Assembly: GCA_903847525.1 (NCBI GenBank) | Contig: CAINEA010000857.1 | Span: 1-34,586, forward strand | Length of the DNA: 34,586 nucleotides | Direction: 5' to 3' | Source: an uncultured Acetobacteraceae bacterium | Lineage (GTDB): Bacteria > Pseudomonadota > Alphaproteobacteria > Acetobacterales > Acetobacteraceae | Notes under the pieces: model-generated | Told to the model about the DNA's origin: nothing | Databases searched by the model: none | Seen by the model: the letters and a program-made list of their open reading frames with translations, nothing else | Translations under genes and position numbers: made by a program | In this document: piece by piece, positions 26,502 to 34,586 of the stretch | Layout of the letters: each line of letters opens with the position of its first letter | Numbering within the stretch: the first letter of the stretch is position 1

Positions 26502-27673
26502 CCGATCTCCCTCCGTTCGTGAGCCGCAACCTTCTCGCTGATGCGACCCTGCTCCAGCGACGCGCGAATAGCGCTCGCATAGGACTGACCCTGTTCGTGA
26601 ACTGCTCGCCGGGTGATGGTCGGCCAGTCGGACGGGCTGCTTTGCAGCAATGTCGTTCGCAACGGCGCATCGAACACCAGGATCTCACGCAACGCCGTCC
26701 GGCGGCCGTCCATGGAGATGGCCAGCCGCTGGTTGACGATCAGGCGCAGCGACTGTGCCACTGACGTGATCAGGTTGTCGCGCTCGTCGGCCGCGCAGAG
26801 GCTGGCGATCCGCTGCATCGTGAGCGAGACGTCATTGGCGTGGATCGTTGTGGTGAGCGCATGTCCGGAGATCGCCGCCTGAATCGATGCCCCCATCGTC
26901 GTACTGTCGCGGCACTCGCCGACGATGATGTCGGTCGGCTCGCGGCGCATGCAGCCGCGAATGAACGCCTCGAAGGACGGCAGATCACGCGGGATCTCGG
27001 TCTGGCAGATCGTCGAGGATGGGCTCTTCACCCGGTCGAGCAGGAACTCAACCGGCGCTGCCGCCTCGGCGATGTTATGGTGACCATAGGGGTCCTGCAG
27101 CTTGGCGACGGTCATGCCGGCGATCAGCGTCGATTTGCCGGAGCCGGTGCCGCCACTGACGATGACCATGCCCTCGCGCGGGCGAAACGCCGCGAGTATG
27201 GCAGGCTCGGCAAGCTGTGCCTCCAGGCTCGGCGGCAGGTCGGCGATCGGCCGGAGCACGATGTTGGCCCCGGCACGGCGGCTGGTGCGGATCGGGGTCG
27301 CGTTCAGGCGAAACCGCAGCCGGCGGGAGCGGTCGATCGGAATCTCGTAGGATACGTCGAAGTCCGAACCACCTTGCAGGCGCGCGGTGCCGTCGGCGCC
27401 ATAGAGATGGTTGGCGATCTGTGCGATCTGCGCCTCGTCAAGCGTCGATACAGTCGCACGGCGATTGCGGCCGTGCACTCTTATCCAAATCGGATGGCCG
27501 GTCTGGAACGCGACGCGCGAGGCCTCCAGCTCGAACGCCCAGCGCAGCAGAGAGTCCAGGCCCGGTGCGTATTTGCGGGCTTCCGTGACCCAGGTCAGCC
27601 CCTCGTCCGGCCAGAAGGTGCTTGGAGACGAGGTGCCGTCAGAGGCTTCGAGGAGAGAGAGGCTATCGAGCAT
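26498..27673 (-). CDS. dotB: DotB/TraJ-type secretion ATPase
   Basis: PilT/VirB11-like: MVIVSGGTGSGKSTLIAGM, IIVGECRDSTTMGASIQAAISGHALTTTIHAN. Confidence 0.92.
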   Translation of the reverse strand: MLDSLSLLEASDGTSSPSTFWPDEGLTWVTEARKYAPGLDSLLRWAFELEASRVAFQTGHPIWIRVHGRNRRATVSTLDEAQIAQIANHLYGADGTARLQGGSDFDVSYEIPIDRSRRLRFRLNATPIRTSRRAGANIVLRPIADLPPSLEAQLAEPAILAAFRPREGMVIVSGGTGSGKSTLIAGMTVAKLQDPYGHHNIAEAAAPVEFLLDRVKSPSSTICQTEIPRDLPSFEAFIRGCMRREPTDIIVGECRDSTTMGASIQAAISGHALTTTIHANDVSLTMQRIASLCAADERDNLITSVAQSLRLIVNQRLAISMDGRRTALREILVFDAPLRTTLLQSSPSDWPTITRRAVHEQGQSYASAIRASLEQGRISEKVAAHERREIG

Positions 27674-27682
27674 CGCCGTTGC

Positions 27683-28642
27683 TCATTGCGGACAATTGGC
27701 GCCGGGAGCCCAGCGACGCCGGTTGGCCTGCAAGCCCGGCTGGTCGGTGATGCGGATCGTGCGGTCGCCGACGCGCATCTGATCGCGTCCTCCCTCGACC
27801 GCCTGGTTCTGGAACGCGACGGTCGGCGGCTCAACCAGTCTGGCGCGCAGCAGCACGCGGTAACGCGCCATGCCGACAATGTCGCGTTGCAGCCGGCCCA
27901 GATCGGAAAGGAAGATTTCGACGGCCTGCTTCTCTCCCTGCGCCCAGCCCTCGGCCACGAACTTGTTCCACCAGGCGACTTCTGCCTTGGTGCGTGGCAG
28001 GGCGGCGTCTGCCGGACGCGGCGGGTCGCCCCAGGTGCGAACCAGATAGGACCGCCAGTTGGGTGGTGCGGAGGTCAGCTCCGCCGCGCGGGTGATCTGG
28101 TAAAGGCACGACGTTTCTCGGGCGACCTGGCCGCCATCGCCCAGTGCGAAGGCCATCTGTGCCGCGGTGACGACAGGCGGCTTCAGCAAGGTCTGCCCGG
28201 TCCCGGCGGGTAGCACGAGCACACGGAAATCGTAGGTGCTGTCTAGCTGCGCCTCGTTCCGACGCAGCATTTCGTTCAGCGCGAAAGCGCGCGCGGCGAG
28301 GCCGCCCTGGGCGCCGTAGATGCGGCCGGAGTCACGCAGCACATCAGCTCGTCCAGCCTCAAGACCGTCGCCTTGCTGGTCGCCGGGGCGGGTCGCCTGC
28401 AGCTTTTCGAGAGACGGCGGTCGCTCGCCGCCAACGATCGTCGGAAGGTCCTTGGCCCCCGTGATGGGCCGGTTGAGCGGATTGGCGAGCGTCGCGGCCG
28501 CGCGATCCGCTTCGCCAGGAGGCAGGGTTGGCGGCACCTCCCATCGCGTGACGGGTTCGGCCGCGCGGGCTGGATGTGTCGTGGCCAGCACGACGGCGAC
28601 GCAGGCGGCAAGGGGGACGGCCAGGCCGAACCGATCAGCCAT
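27683..28642 (-). CDS. dotC: DotC/TraI-type T4SS protein
   Basis: RADVLRDSGRIYGAQGGLAARAFALNEMLRRNEAQLDSTYDFRVLVLP... RTKAEVAWWNKFVAEGWAQGEKQAVEIFLSDLGRLQRDIVGMARYRVL. Confidence 0.88.
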   Translation of the reverse strand: MADRFGLAVPLAACVAVVLATTHPARAAEPVTRWEVPPTLPPGEADRAAATLANPLNRPITGAKDLPTIVGGERPPSLEKLQATRPGDQQGDGLEAGRADVLRDSGRIYGAQGGLAARAFALNEMLRRNEAQLDSTYDFRVLVLPAGTGQTLLKPPVVTAAQMAFALGDGGQVARETSCLYQITRAAELTSAPPNWRSYLVRTWGDPPRPADAALPRTKAEVAWWNKFVAEGWAQGEKQAVEIFLSDLGRLQRDIVGMARYRVLLRARLVEPPTVAFQNQAVEGGRDQMRVGDRTIRITDQPGLQANRRRWAPGANCPQ

Positions 28643-28997
28643 AATACACCACCTGGATGAATCGCTTCTCGGGATCAAGAACGACGATGGCCCGGTTGGC
28701 TGCCTGCCGGTTCAGCAGAACCACGATGTCCGCCGCGGAGACGCCGTTGACGTTGATCTGCACATCGATGGTGGGCGGTGGGCGAGGGATCGGCAGGCCA
28801 CTGGCCATGGTGGCCCAGGCTGTGTAGCCCAGGCGGGCCGCGAGGGCCTCTGTCGCGCCGTCGAGCGGTCCGGACCAGGAGAACGTCAGCCACTGCTGCA
28901 CGACTCGGGGTATCGGGAACAGGCTGACCTGCGCGAAGGCCGGGAGCGTCATGACAGCGAGGTGTGCCGCCATCAGCAAGGCGCCGGTCCTAGGCAT
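28635..28997 (-). CDS. DotD-like paralogue 2 (signal peptide, no lipobox Cys)
   Basis: GATEALAARLGYTA...TIDVQINVNGVSAADIVVLLNRQAANRAIVVLDPEKRFIQVVYYG. Confidence 0.75.
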   Translation of the reverse strand: MPRTGALLMAAHLAVMTLPAFAQVSLFPIPRVVQQWLTFSWSGPLDGATEALAARLGYTAWATMASGLPIPRPPPTIDVQINVNGVSAADIVVLLNRQAANRAIVVLDPEKRFIQVVYYG

Positions 28998-29508
28998 AGT
29001 GGATCACCTCGACCAGGTGGTGCTGCGGATCGACACGAACCATGGCCCGGCTGCCGGCCGCATCACCGAGCGCGGAGAATGCGGATACGGCGGTCACGAA
29101 GCCGGTCGAAATGCTCACTGTCAGCGGCGGCAATGGCGCCGAGCCCGGTTTGGGCGGGGGAGGGGGCGTGACCGTCACGGTATAGCCGACCGTCTCGGCC
29201 AGCTTGCGCACGCCATCGTCCAGCGCTCCGACGAAGGCAAAGGTCACGGTCTTCTGGAGTTCTCCGGGTACGATGGCTTGCGACATTCGTCCGGCGGCGG
29301 GCGCGTTCATTGTGCCGAGCGTGGTCATCTCGGCATCGACCAGACGCATGCTTTCGCGGAGGGCGATCTCCGGGTTGGGCATGCCGGTCGTGAGCACGTC
29401 CGTGCCGACGTTCGAGGTCACCCCACAGCCAGCCAGCAGCGCCATGGTGATGAGCGACGCGCCCACGAACGTTATTGTCGAATGAGGTGAACTTATTGGG
29501 TGGGTCAC
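28990..29508 (-). CDS. dotD: DotD-like lipoprotein paralogue 1
   Basis: Lipobox LLAGC; DGVRKLAETVGYTV...LTVSISTGFVTAVSAFSALGDAAGSRAMVRVDPQHHLVEVIHYA. Confidence 0.8.
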   Translation of the reverse strand: MTHPISSPHSTITFVGASLITMALLAGCGVTSNVGTDVLTTGMPNPEIALRESMRLVDAEMTTLGTMNAPAAGRMSQAIVPGELQKTVTFAFVGALDDGVRKLAETVGYTVTVTPPPPPKPGSAPLPPLTVSISTGFVTAVSAFSALGDAAGSRAMVRVDPQHHLVEVIHYA

Positions 29509-29751
29509 TGTTGCGTCTCCCGTTCGATCTGGAGACGCTGTGGGATGAGCGCGCGAACGGAAAGACCGCGGCGCTGTTCAGCCAGCCGCGCGTGGCCCGG
29601 GTCGGGACTTTCCTTCCTCGAGGGCGATCTGGACGGTTGATCGGTCGCCTGTCGAGATTGACGTTTCTTTCGATCCTATCAGGGTGACTCCCGCCGCACC
29701 GAAGGACGATGGTCCTGTCAGGCTCCCGGCGAGAACAGCCGAACCGAACGG

Positions 29752-30084
29752 CTACCGCGGAAGGCCGACCGGATAACCGTGCAGGATGATGTCGATGGCG
29801 CCGAGGATGGCGTCACGATCGGCGACCAGAGATGAGATGGTCTCGCCGAGGAGCGTACAGGGGACCGCACTCATGTCGAGAACCCGAGCCCGATACTCGG
29901 TGCCGTCCACCAGCAAGCGCGGCGCGAGCACGTCGACGTCGCCTGGGAGGGGTGGCGACACGGGCGCCACCAGGCGGGTTGCCGCAGGGATGGCGTGGTG
30001 CTGGACGATGAGAAGGTAAGGGACACGGAAGCCGCGCACGCGATGACGAACGATGTCCAGCCAGCGAGGACTACTCGGCGGCAT
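29752..30084 (-). CDS. ccdB: CcdB-family toxin
   Basis: VRGFRVPYLLIVQHHAIPAATRLVAPVSPPLP...VLDMSAVPCTLLGETISSLVADRDAILGAIDIILHG. Confidence 0.88.
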   Translation of the reverse strand: MPPSSPRWLDIVRHRVRGFRVPYLLIVQHHAIPAATRLVAPVSPPLPGDVDVLAPRLLVDGTEYRARVLDMSAVPCTLLGETISSLVADRDAILGAIDIILHGYPVGLPR

Positions 30085-30334
30085 CGGTGATGGCCCGAAC
30101 CGCGGCGCCCAGGCTGCCGTATTCGGCCAGGTAATCTTCGTGCACCCGACAAGCCTGGGCGATTTCTGCCTCAAACTTCTCCCGGGCAATACGGGTAAGC
30201 TCGGCAGCCACAGCCTGTTCGGCAAGTGCCGACAAATTCAGGCCTTCTGCCCGCGCGCGAGCCACGAGGTCACCGTTGAGAGTCACATTGACAGCACGCT
30301 TAGCCGCCTGAGGATCGTAGAGTTCCATGCGCAT
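30071..30334 (-). CDS. ccdA: CcdA-family antitoxin
   Basis: AKRAVNVTLNGDLVARARAEGLNLSALAEQAVAAEL; overlaps ccdB by 14 nt. Confidence 0.88.
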   Translation of the reverse strand: MRMELYDPQAAKRAVNVTLNGDLVARARAEGLNLSALAEQAVAAELTRIAREKFEAEIAQACRVHEDYLAEYGSLGAAVRAITDAAE

Positions 30335-30381
30335 TTACTCTGGTCGTGCTGTGCGCATTTATATGCTGAATATAGTGCGCA
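30328..30381. promoter_or_regulatory. Three TGCGCA palindromes at exact 24-bp intervals at the ccdA start/promoter
   Basis: TGCGCA at 30328, 30352 and 30376; the first two extend to TGCGCATTTA. Confidence 0.6.
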
Positions 30382-30443
30382 GTCAAATGATCCTAGTCCA
30401 AAATATGCCAATCCGGCGGCTGTTAGACGCATGCTTGATCCGG

Positions 30444-30914
30444 TCAGAGGCCTTGCGCCACAAGGTCCCCTGTATCGACCCGCAGCTCCTCCAAAGCGTC
30501 TCGGATGGGGGCGTCCCTATGCTTGGCCTCAAGAACATCGGCAAGCCGGATGCGCCGGTGCGCGCCGACGCGGCGGAACGGAAGATCGCCCACCTCCATC
30601 CGACGCCGAACCAGTGGCCGCGAGACGCCCAGGATCGCCGCCGCGTCTTCCGGTGAGATCTCCGCATCGTCGGTCAGTAGTGCGACCGCATCTGAGGTCG
30701 AGGCCCTCTCGAGCAGGTCCGCAATGATACCTGTGATTTCGGCGGAGACTTCGACGGTCTCCCGAGTGCCATCCGGATGAACCAGAAGCATCTCGACGCG
30801 ATCTGCCGGCGCGCGATGCTTCAACAAATCGGCACCACAAGCCACGTCCGATCGAATGCCGGCCGGCAGGCTATAGCGCGTCATACGTTCCATACCCATC
30901 ACGGCCTCCTTCAA
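30444..30914 (-). CDS. HTH (excisionase-type) antitoxin-like protein without a recognisable toxin partner
   Basis: ISPEDAAAILGVSRPLVRRRMEVGDLPFRRVGAHRRIRLADVLEAK. Confidence 0.75.
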   Translation of the reverse strand: MKEAVMGMERMTRYSLPAGIRSDVACGADLLKHRAPADRVEMLLVHPDGTRETVEVSAEITGIIADLLERASTSDAVALLTDDAEISPEDAAAILGVSRPLVRRRMEVGDLPFRRVGAHRRIRLADVLEAKHRDAPIRDALEELRVDTGDLVAQGL

Positions 30915-31040
30915 CTGGAATATCTGGAAGGACCTGCCGATCTTATCAAGCTCGGGACCGGCGCCACGACAAGTCGCCCCTCCGGAACCGCCCTTTCACC
31001 AGCCACACCGAGGAAGTCCCTTTCGTACCACGAACCGTTG

Positions 31041-34000
31041 CTATCCCGCACGGTATGTGGGTTGACCTCGCTCTGCCGCGCGTGCGGCCAGCTGCATACG
31101 CTCGGGCGTGGCGTTCGCTGGCGGCCGCGGGATATCGCCGGCGGGATCGCGCAACACGATACCGAGGCCCCGTCCGTCGATCAGCTCGCATGCCAGTTCG
31201 TCGATCACGCCGGTCGCTGCCCTTGCATCGAGTTCGCCGCGCCGGAGCCGCGCGTCCTTGCGCCGGTTGATCTCGCTCTGCGCCGAGCCGGACGGGAACA
31301 CGCGGGCCAGACGCTTCAGTGCCTCGCTGGAGCCAAGCTGGTCGTAGAGCCGGTTGCGCAGTCCGGTATCGCCGGGCGTGGTCGAGAACGCCCACAGCTC
31401 GCGCGGGCCAAGCTGGTTGACCAGCATCTGCTCGTATTTGGCGTCGTCGACCTGAAGGATCACCAGGAATGGCGCGCCGCGGTCACTCGGCCCGTTCAGG
31501 CCGTAACGTACGACGGCGGCGGAGGCCTCGGACAGGTTGAAGCGATCGATGATCTCGGCCATCTCCCGCTCATCGCCGGCCTTCAGCACGAAGCGCCCGG
31601 TCGATTGGCTGACGATGGAATCGCCCATGTCCGACAAACGCTGGCTGGCGAAGCCCATCTGGATGTTGTGCTTGGGCCCCTCGCGGGCATCGAGTTCGGC
31701 CTGGGCGCGCACCTGCGGACTGCCCTGTGTGCGGTGCCACTCATCATAGTCGAGACGCTTGACCGCCTCCTGTACCTCCTGGAAGCGCGCCCGGTGATAC
31801 TCGCGTACTGGTTCGGGAACGTATTGCGCGTAATCCGGATGCAGAAAGAAATTGCGCGCGAGTACGTGTCTGCCGAGCATGTACATCATTTCCGTCTGGC
31901 GATTGGACTGGGCCGAGCCGGTCGGTGCCACCGACGCGAGGTCCATGACGATTACCCGCGCCGGCCCGAAATCGAGTTTGGTCGGCCGGTTCAACGTCGG
32001 GTAGCGCTTGATGACGTCGTAGATGTAACGCTCAAAAAGTTTGGTCGCATCCTCGTGCGTCGCGTTGATTTTCAGCTTGGCAAATACGTCCTGCACCTGT
32101 TCGGCGCGGGCGGCACTGATGAGATCCTCTAACAGCGGCACGGCATGGCGCTGCGCCACCGCCGCCAGGTCATACTCGCCGCGTTCGAACAGCGCCGTAA
32201 CCACGTCGCGCCACCACGGATCGTCGCGGTGCAGGTCGATACCGTGAAGCGCGAGTGCCGCGTCGACCTGCGGCTCTACCCCCGGCCGGTAGCCCTTCGG
32301 CGATCCACCGGCGACGCCGGTGCAGAGCCGATAGGCCTCATCAATGACCAGCCCGATCAGTTGCGACATGCCCTCGAACGGCGTGGACATGTCGGGCGGC
32401 AGCGTGGCGAGAGCCAGGAAGTTCTGCAGAAAGGCCCGCTCCAGCGGCAGCGGATCGTCGCAGCCAACCTGGGTGTCGAAAATGTTGACCTCATAGCCAG
32501 GGGCGAACTGCATGGTCACGAAGATCGCCTGGTTGCGCCGTGCCGGGCCAAGCGCCTCCTGCAACAGTCGGACAAACCCTTCGGCCGAAGGCCCGATGTC
32601 GAGCTTGCCGATCAGCGGCAGGCGCGCGCCCTTGGCGCCGAGGACGGCCGAGCTCAGGCAGAGGCCAAGATTGATCGTGTTGGCCAGCACCGACTTCCCG
32701 GAGCGCGGGGGCGCCACGAAGATATCGAGCACCTGCGGACGCTTCGAGCCGCCCGACGGATCGTAGGGCCAGATGCCGCCATCGGGACGGCGGAACAGCA
32801 CCGAGCCGGTCGCCCAGGGCGAGGCGGTGCGGTTCCACGGCATCATCAACATCGCATCCCCCAACAACGCCAGGGATGGTGTGCCGGTCGAGGCCAGTGC
32901 CAGGCCGGGTACGCTGCTCATTAGCCCTTCCAGTGGATCGCCGGAGATCGTCGTGGCCTTGCAGTTGCCCCAGCCCTCGATGCGCTGAACCAGGGTCGAG
33001 GCACGGCGGCGCAGCCTGCGGACATCCTCGACCGGCGCCCATGTCGCGAAGGACATTCGCAGCTTCACGGCGACGTGGTTGTTGACCGCCCGCTCGTCCC
33101 GGAGCGCTTGGAAGGCCCGGCGCAGATCGGCATTCTGTGGGAACATGGCGAGGAAGGAGGCACCGATCTCCTTCATCGTCATCGCAGTCCGCCCGCCGCC
33201 TTCGATGATGGCGGTGCAGCGCCAGGGAATACGATCGGCGCCGAGAGCGGCGGACAGCTCAATGAAACTGCGCGGCTCCTCCGGACCGAGCATCATGTCC
33301 ACTGGCGCGTAGACAAAATCGCCGACCTGCACGCGCTGTCCGCCCTGCGTGATGGCATCGAGGTGGAAGATCTGGTTGTGCAGGCTGGGCCAGAGCAGGG
33401 CCTCCGGTCTGACGGCGCGGTCCTCCTCGTCGGGAATGCGCGGCATCACCGGATCTCCGGGCAATGTTGCTTTCCACTGCGAACCGGCTGTCTCGCGGTA
33501 GATCGTCTCACGGATGATTGAGAGCGCCTCATGGGCGGTGACGTCGCCTACCGCGATGTCGCCGGCGCGCAACGCCGCCGTCACGCGCGAGACGAAGGCG
33601 TCGTGCCGGGCCGACATGATCTCACTGCGCTGGAAATATTTCTGGCTTTCGCCGACCAGCGGGCACTCCCTGGCGAGGGCGGCCTGTTCCTCGCGCACCT
33701 GCTTGCGCTCCTCCTTGGTCAGCACCGCCTTGCGGGTCCACAACACAAAATAGGCTGCCTCCCAGCGCATCACCCGTGGCCACAATTTGCGACGCTCATC
33801 GAGGATGTCGGTGAGCTCAATGCCGAGCTGTCGCGCAACCTCGCGACAGGGATTGAGATTAGCGTGCTCGATCTGCACCCCTGACGCCTCGGGGTCCGAA
33901 ATGTAGAAGCCGACGATCGCGTGGCCGCGCTCTTCCAGCGCGCCGGACAGGTCGACGCGCTGTCCCATGGCGATGCGCTCGACGTCCTGGCGGGTGGATA

Positions 34001-34172
34001 GGCGCCGCATGCCATCGACGCGCAGCCAGGAGACGTAGTCGCCATGCCTGGTGACCAGGGCATTGCCGTGCGCAGTTTCGATGTCGCAGAAGGACGGAAA
34101 GGGTTGCTTGAGCATGAGCGACAGATTGGCCAATGCCCGCCCGATGGCCGCGATCATGCGACGGTTCCGCAT
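31041..34172 (-). CDS. dotO: IcmB/DotO (IncI TraU)-type T4SS ATPase
   Basis: VLDIFVAPPRSGKSVLANTINLGLC; ARVIVMDLASVAPTGSAQSNRQTEMMYMLGRHVLARNF; GFASQRLSDMGDSIVSQSTGRFVLKAGD. Confidence 0.92.
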   Translation of the reverse strand: MRNRRMIAAIGRALANLSLMLKQPFPSFCDIETAHGNALVTRHGDYVSWLRVDGMRRLSTRQDVERIAMGQRVDLSGALEERGHAIVGFYISDPEASGVQIEHANLNPCREVARQLGIELTDILDERRKLWPRVMRWEAAYFVLWTRKAVLTKEERKQVREEQAALARECPLVGESQKYFQRSEIMSARHDAFVSRVTAALRAGDIAVGDVTAHEALSIIRETIYRETAGSQWKATLPGDPVMPRIPDEEDRAVRPEALLWPSLHNQIFHLDAITQGGQRVQVGDFVYAPVDMMLGPEEPRSFIELSAALGADRIPWRCTAIIEGGGRTAMTMKEIGASFLAMFPQNADLRRAFQALRDERAVNNHVAVKLRMSFATWAPVEDVRRLRRRASTLVQRIEGWGNCKATTISGDPLEGLMSSVPGLALASTGTPSLALLGDAMLMMPWNRTASPWATGSVLFRRPDGGIWPYDPSGGSKRPQVLDIFVAPPRSGKSVLANTINLGLCLSSAVLGAKGARLPLIGKLDIGPSAEGFVRLLQEALGPARRNQAIFVTMQFAPGYEVNIFDTQVGCDDPLPLERAFLQNFLALATLPPDMSTPFEGMSQLIGLVIDEAYRLCTGVAGGSPKGYRPGVEPQVDAALALHGIDLHRDDPWWRDVVTALFERGEYDLAAVAQRHAVPLLEDLISAARAEQVQDVFAKLKINATHEDATKLFERYIYDVIKRYPTLNRPTKLDFGPARVIVMDLASVAPTGSAQSNRQTEMMYMLGRHVLARNFFLHPDYAQYVPEPVREYHRARFQEVQEAVKRLDYDEWHRTQGSPQVRAQAELDAREGPKHNIQMGFASQRLSDMGDSIVSQSTGRFVLKAGDEREMAEIIDRFNLSEASAAVVRYGLNGPSDRGAPFLVILQVDDAKYEQMLVNQLGPRELWAFSTTPGDTGLRNRLYDQLGSSEALKRLARVFPSGSAQSEINRRKDARLRRGELDARAATGVIDELACELIDGRGLGIVLRDPAGDIPRPPANATPERMQLAARAAERGQPTYRAG

Positions 34173-34510
34173 GGTCTGGGGATGGCCGACAGCAAGGCGG
34201 GATAAACGTCGATTCCGTCGCGGTAGAACCGACCACGGGGCAGAAGCCGCACGCCGCCGAGCAGCGTCGCCCGGACCTGACTGTCGGTGGTGACACCTGC
34301 CAGTGCTTCGGCAAGATCCCGGATCGCCGGGGAACCGATACGTTTCTCGGCGACGGCGGCGCGACGGAGCAGCGCGGCGTAGACGCCCCAGGCCTGGCTG
34401 AGTTGGGCTGAGCCGGCGCGAGGCACGCGATCCATCGTGGCAGCGGCACCGTGGTCATTGCAAATGACATGCAGGCGGCGGACGGTGGCGATCAGCGCTG
34501 CCTGGCTCAT
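34154..34510 (-). CDS. Conserved T4SS-operon hypothetical protein upstream of dotO
   Basis: 118-aa ORF overlapping the dotO start; the frame stays open nearly to the window edge, so the true start may be further upstream. Confidence 0.55.
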   Translation of the reverse strand: MSQAALIATVRRLHVICNDHGAAATMDRVPRAGSAQLSQAWGVYAALLRRAAVAEKRIGSPAIRDLAEALAGVTTDSQVRATLLGGVRLLPRGRFYRDGIDVYPALLSAIPRPCGTVA

Positions 34511-34586
34511 TTCGGGCAGCCAGATCAGCGTCGCCTCGGCTTCGATCGTCGGACGGTCCAGGTTGTGGCACAGATGTCAGAGGATG

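Noticed and set aside
26840-28213. 457-aa plus-strand ORF
   Set aside because: Antisense to dotB/dotC, low-complexity Arg/Gly/Ala composition typical of shadow frames.
30777-32132. 451-aa plus-strand ORF
   Set aside because: Antisense to dotO and the HTH antitoxin, both of which have clear family motifs.
1-34586. CRISPR array, tRNA, rRNA or intact integrase
   Set aside because: No regularly spaced repeat-spacer series, no recognisable tRNA/rRNA sequence and no complete tyrosine/serine recombinase ORF seen; plasmid versus ICE status cannot be decided from this window.

Overview
High-GC (probably alphaproteobacterial, Acetobacteraceae-like) mobile-element window. Left ~5 kb is a scrap-yard: truncated IS3-type transposase, an excisionase-like HTH, a truncated prim-pol gene abutting an N-terminal fragment of an opposing membrane-protein gene, a LysR regulator with a perfect 11-bp operator palindrome over its own start codon, a truncated enoyl-CoA hydratase and a Tat-type carboxylesterase. 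From ~5.2 to 11.8 kb lies what looks like a conjugative leading region: a ParB-like gene broken by one in-frame TAG, ssb, a VapBC-type toxin-antitoxin pair and several small unknown genes, several preceded by long, strongly structured upstream elements. The ssb element and the element at 9600-9855 share motifs, and their closing helices differ in sequence while remaining complementary. Around 13.4-16 kb, an stb-like divergent operon (including a ParA/StbB-like protein with a degenerate Walker A) faces a hairpin-rich oriT candidate, a small mob accessory gene and a MOBF (TrwC/TraI-type) relaxase-helicase. From 21.2 kb to the right end there is an I-type (Dot/Icm, IncI-like) type IV secretion module on the minus strand (DotL, DotM, lytic transglycosylase, IcmT, DotB, DotC, two tandem DotD paralogues, IcmB/DotO), interrupted by ccdAB and an orphan antitoxin. 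No rRNA, tRNA, CRISPR array, intact integrase or intact replication initiator was recognised. All assignments come from reading motifs in the sequence; no database search or folding program was run.
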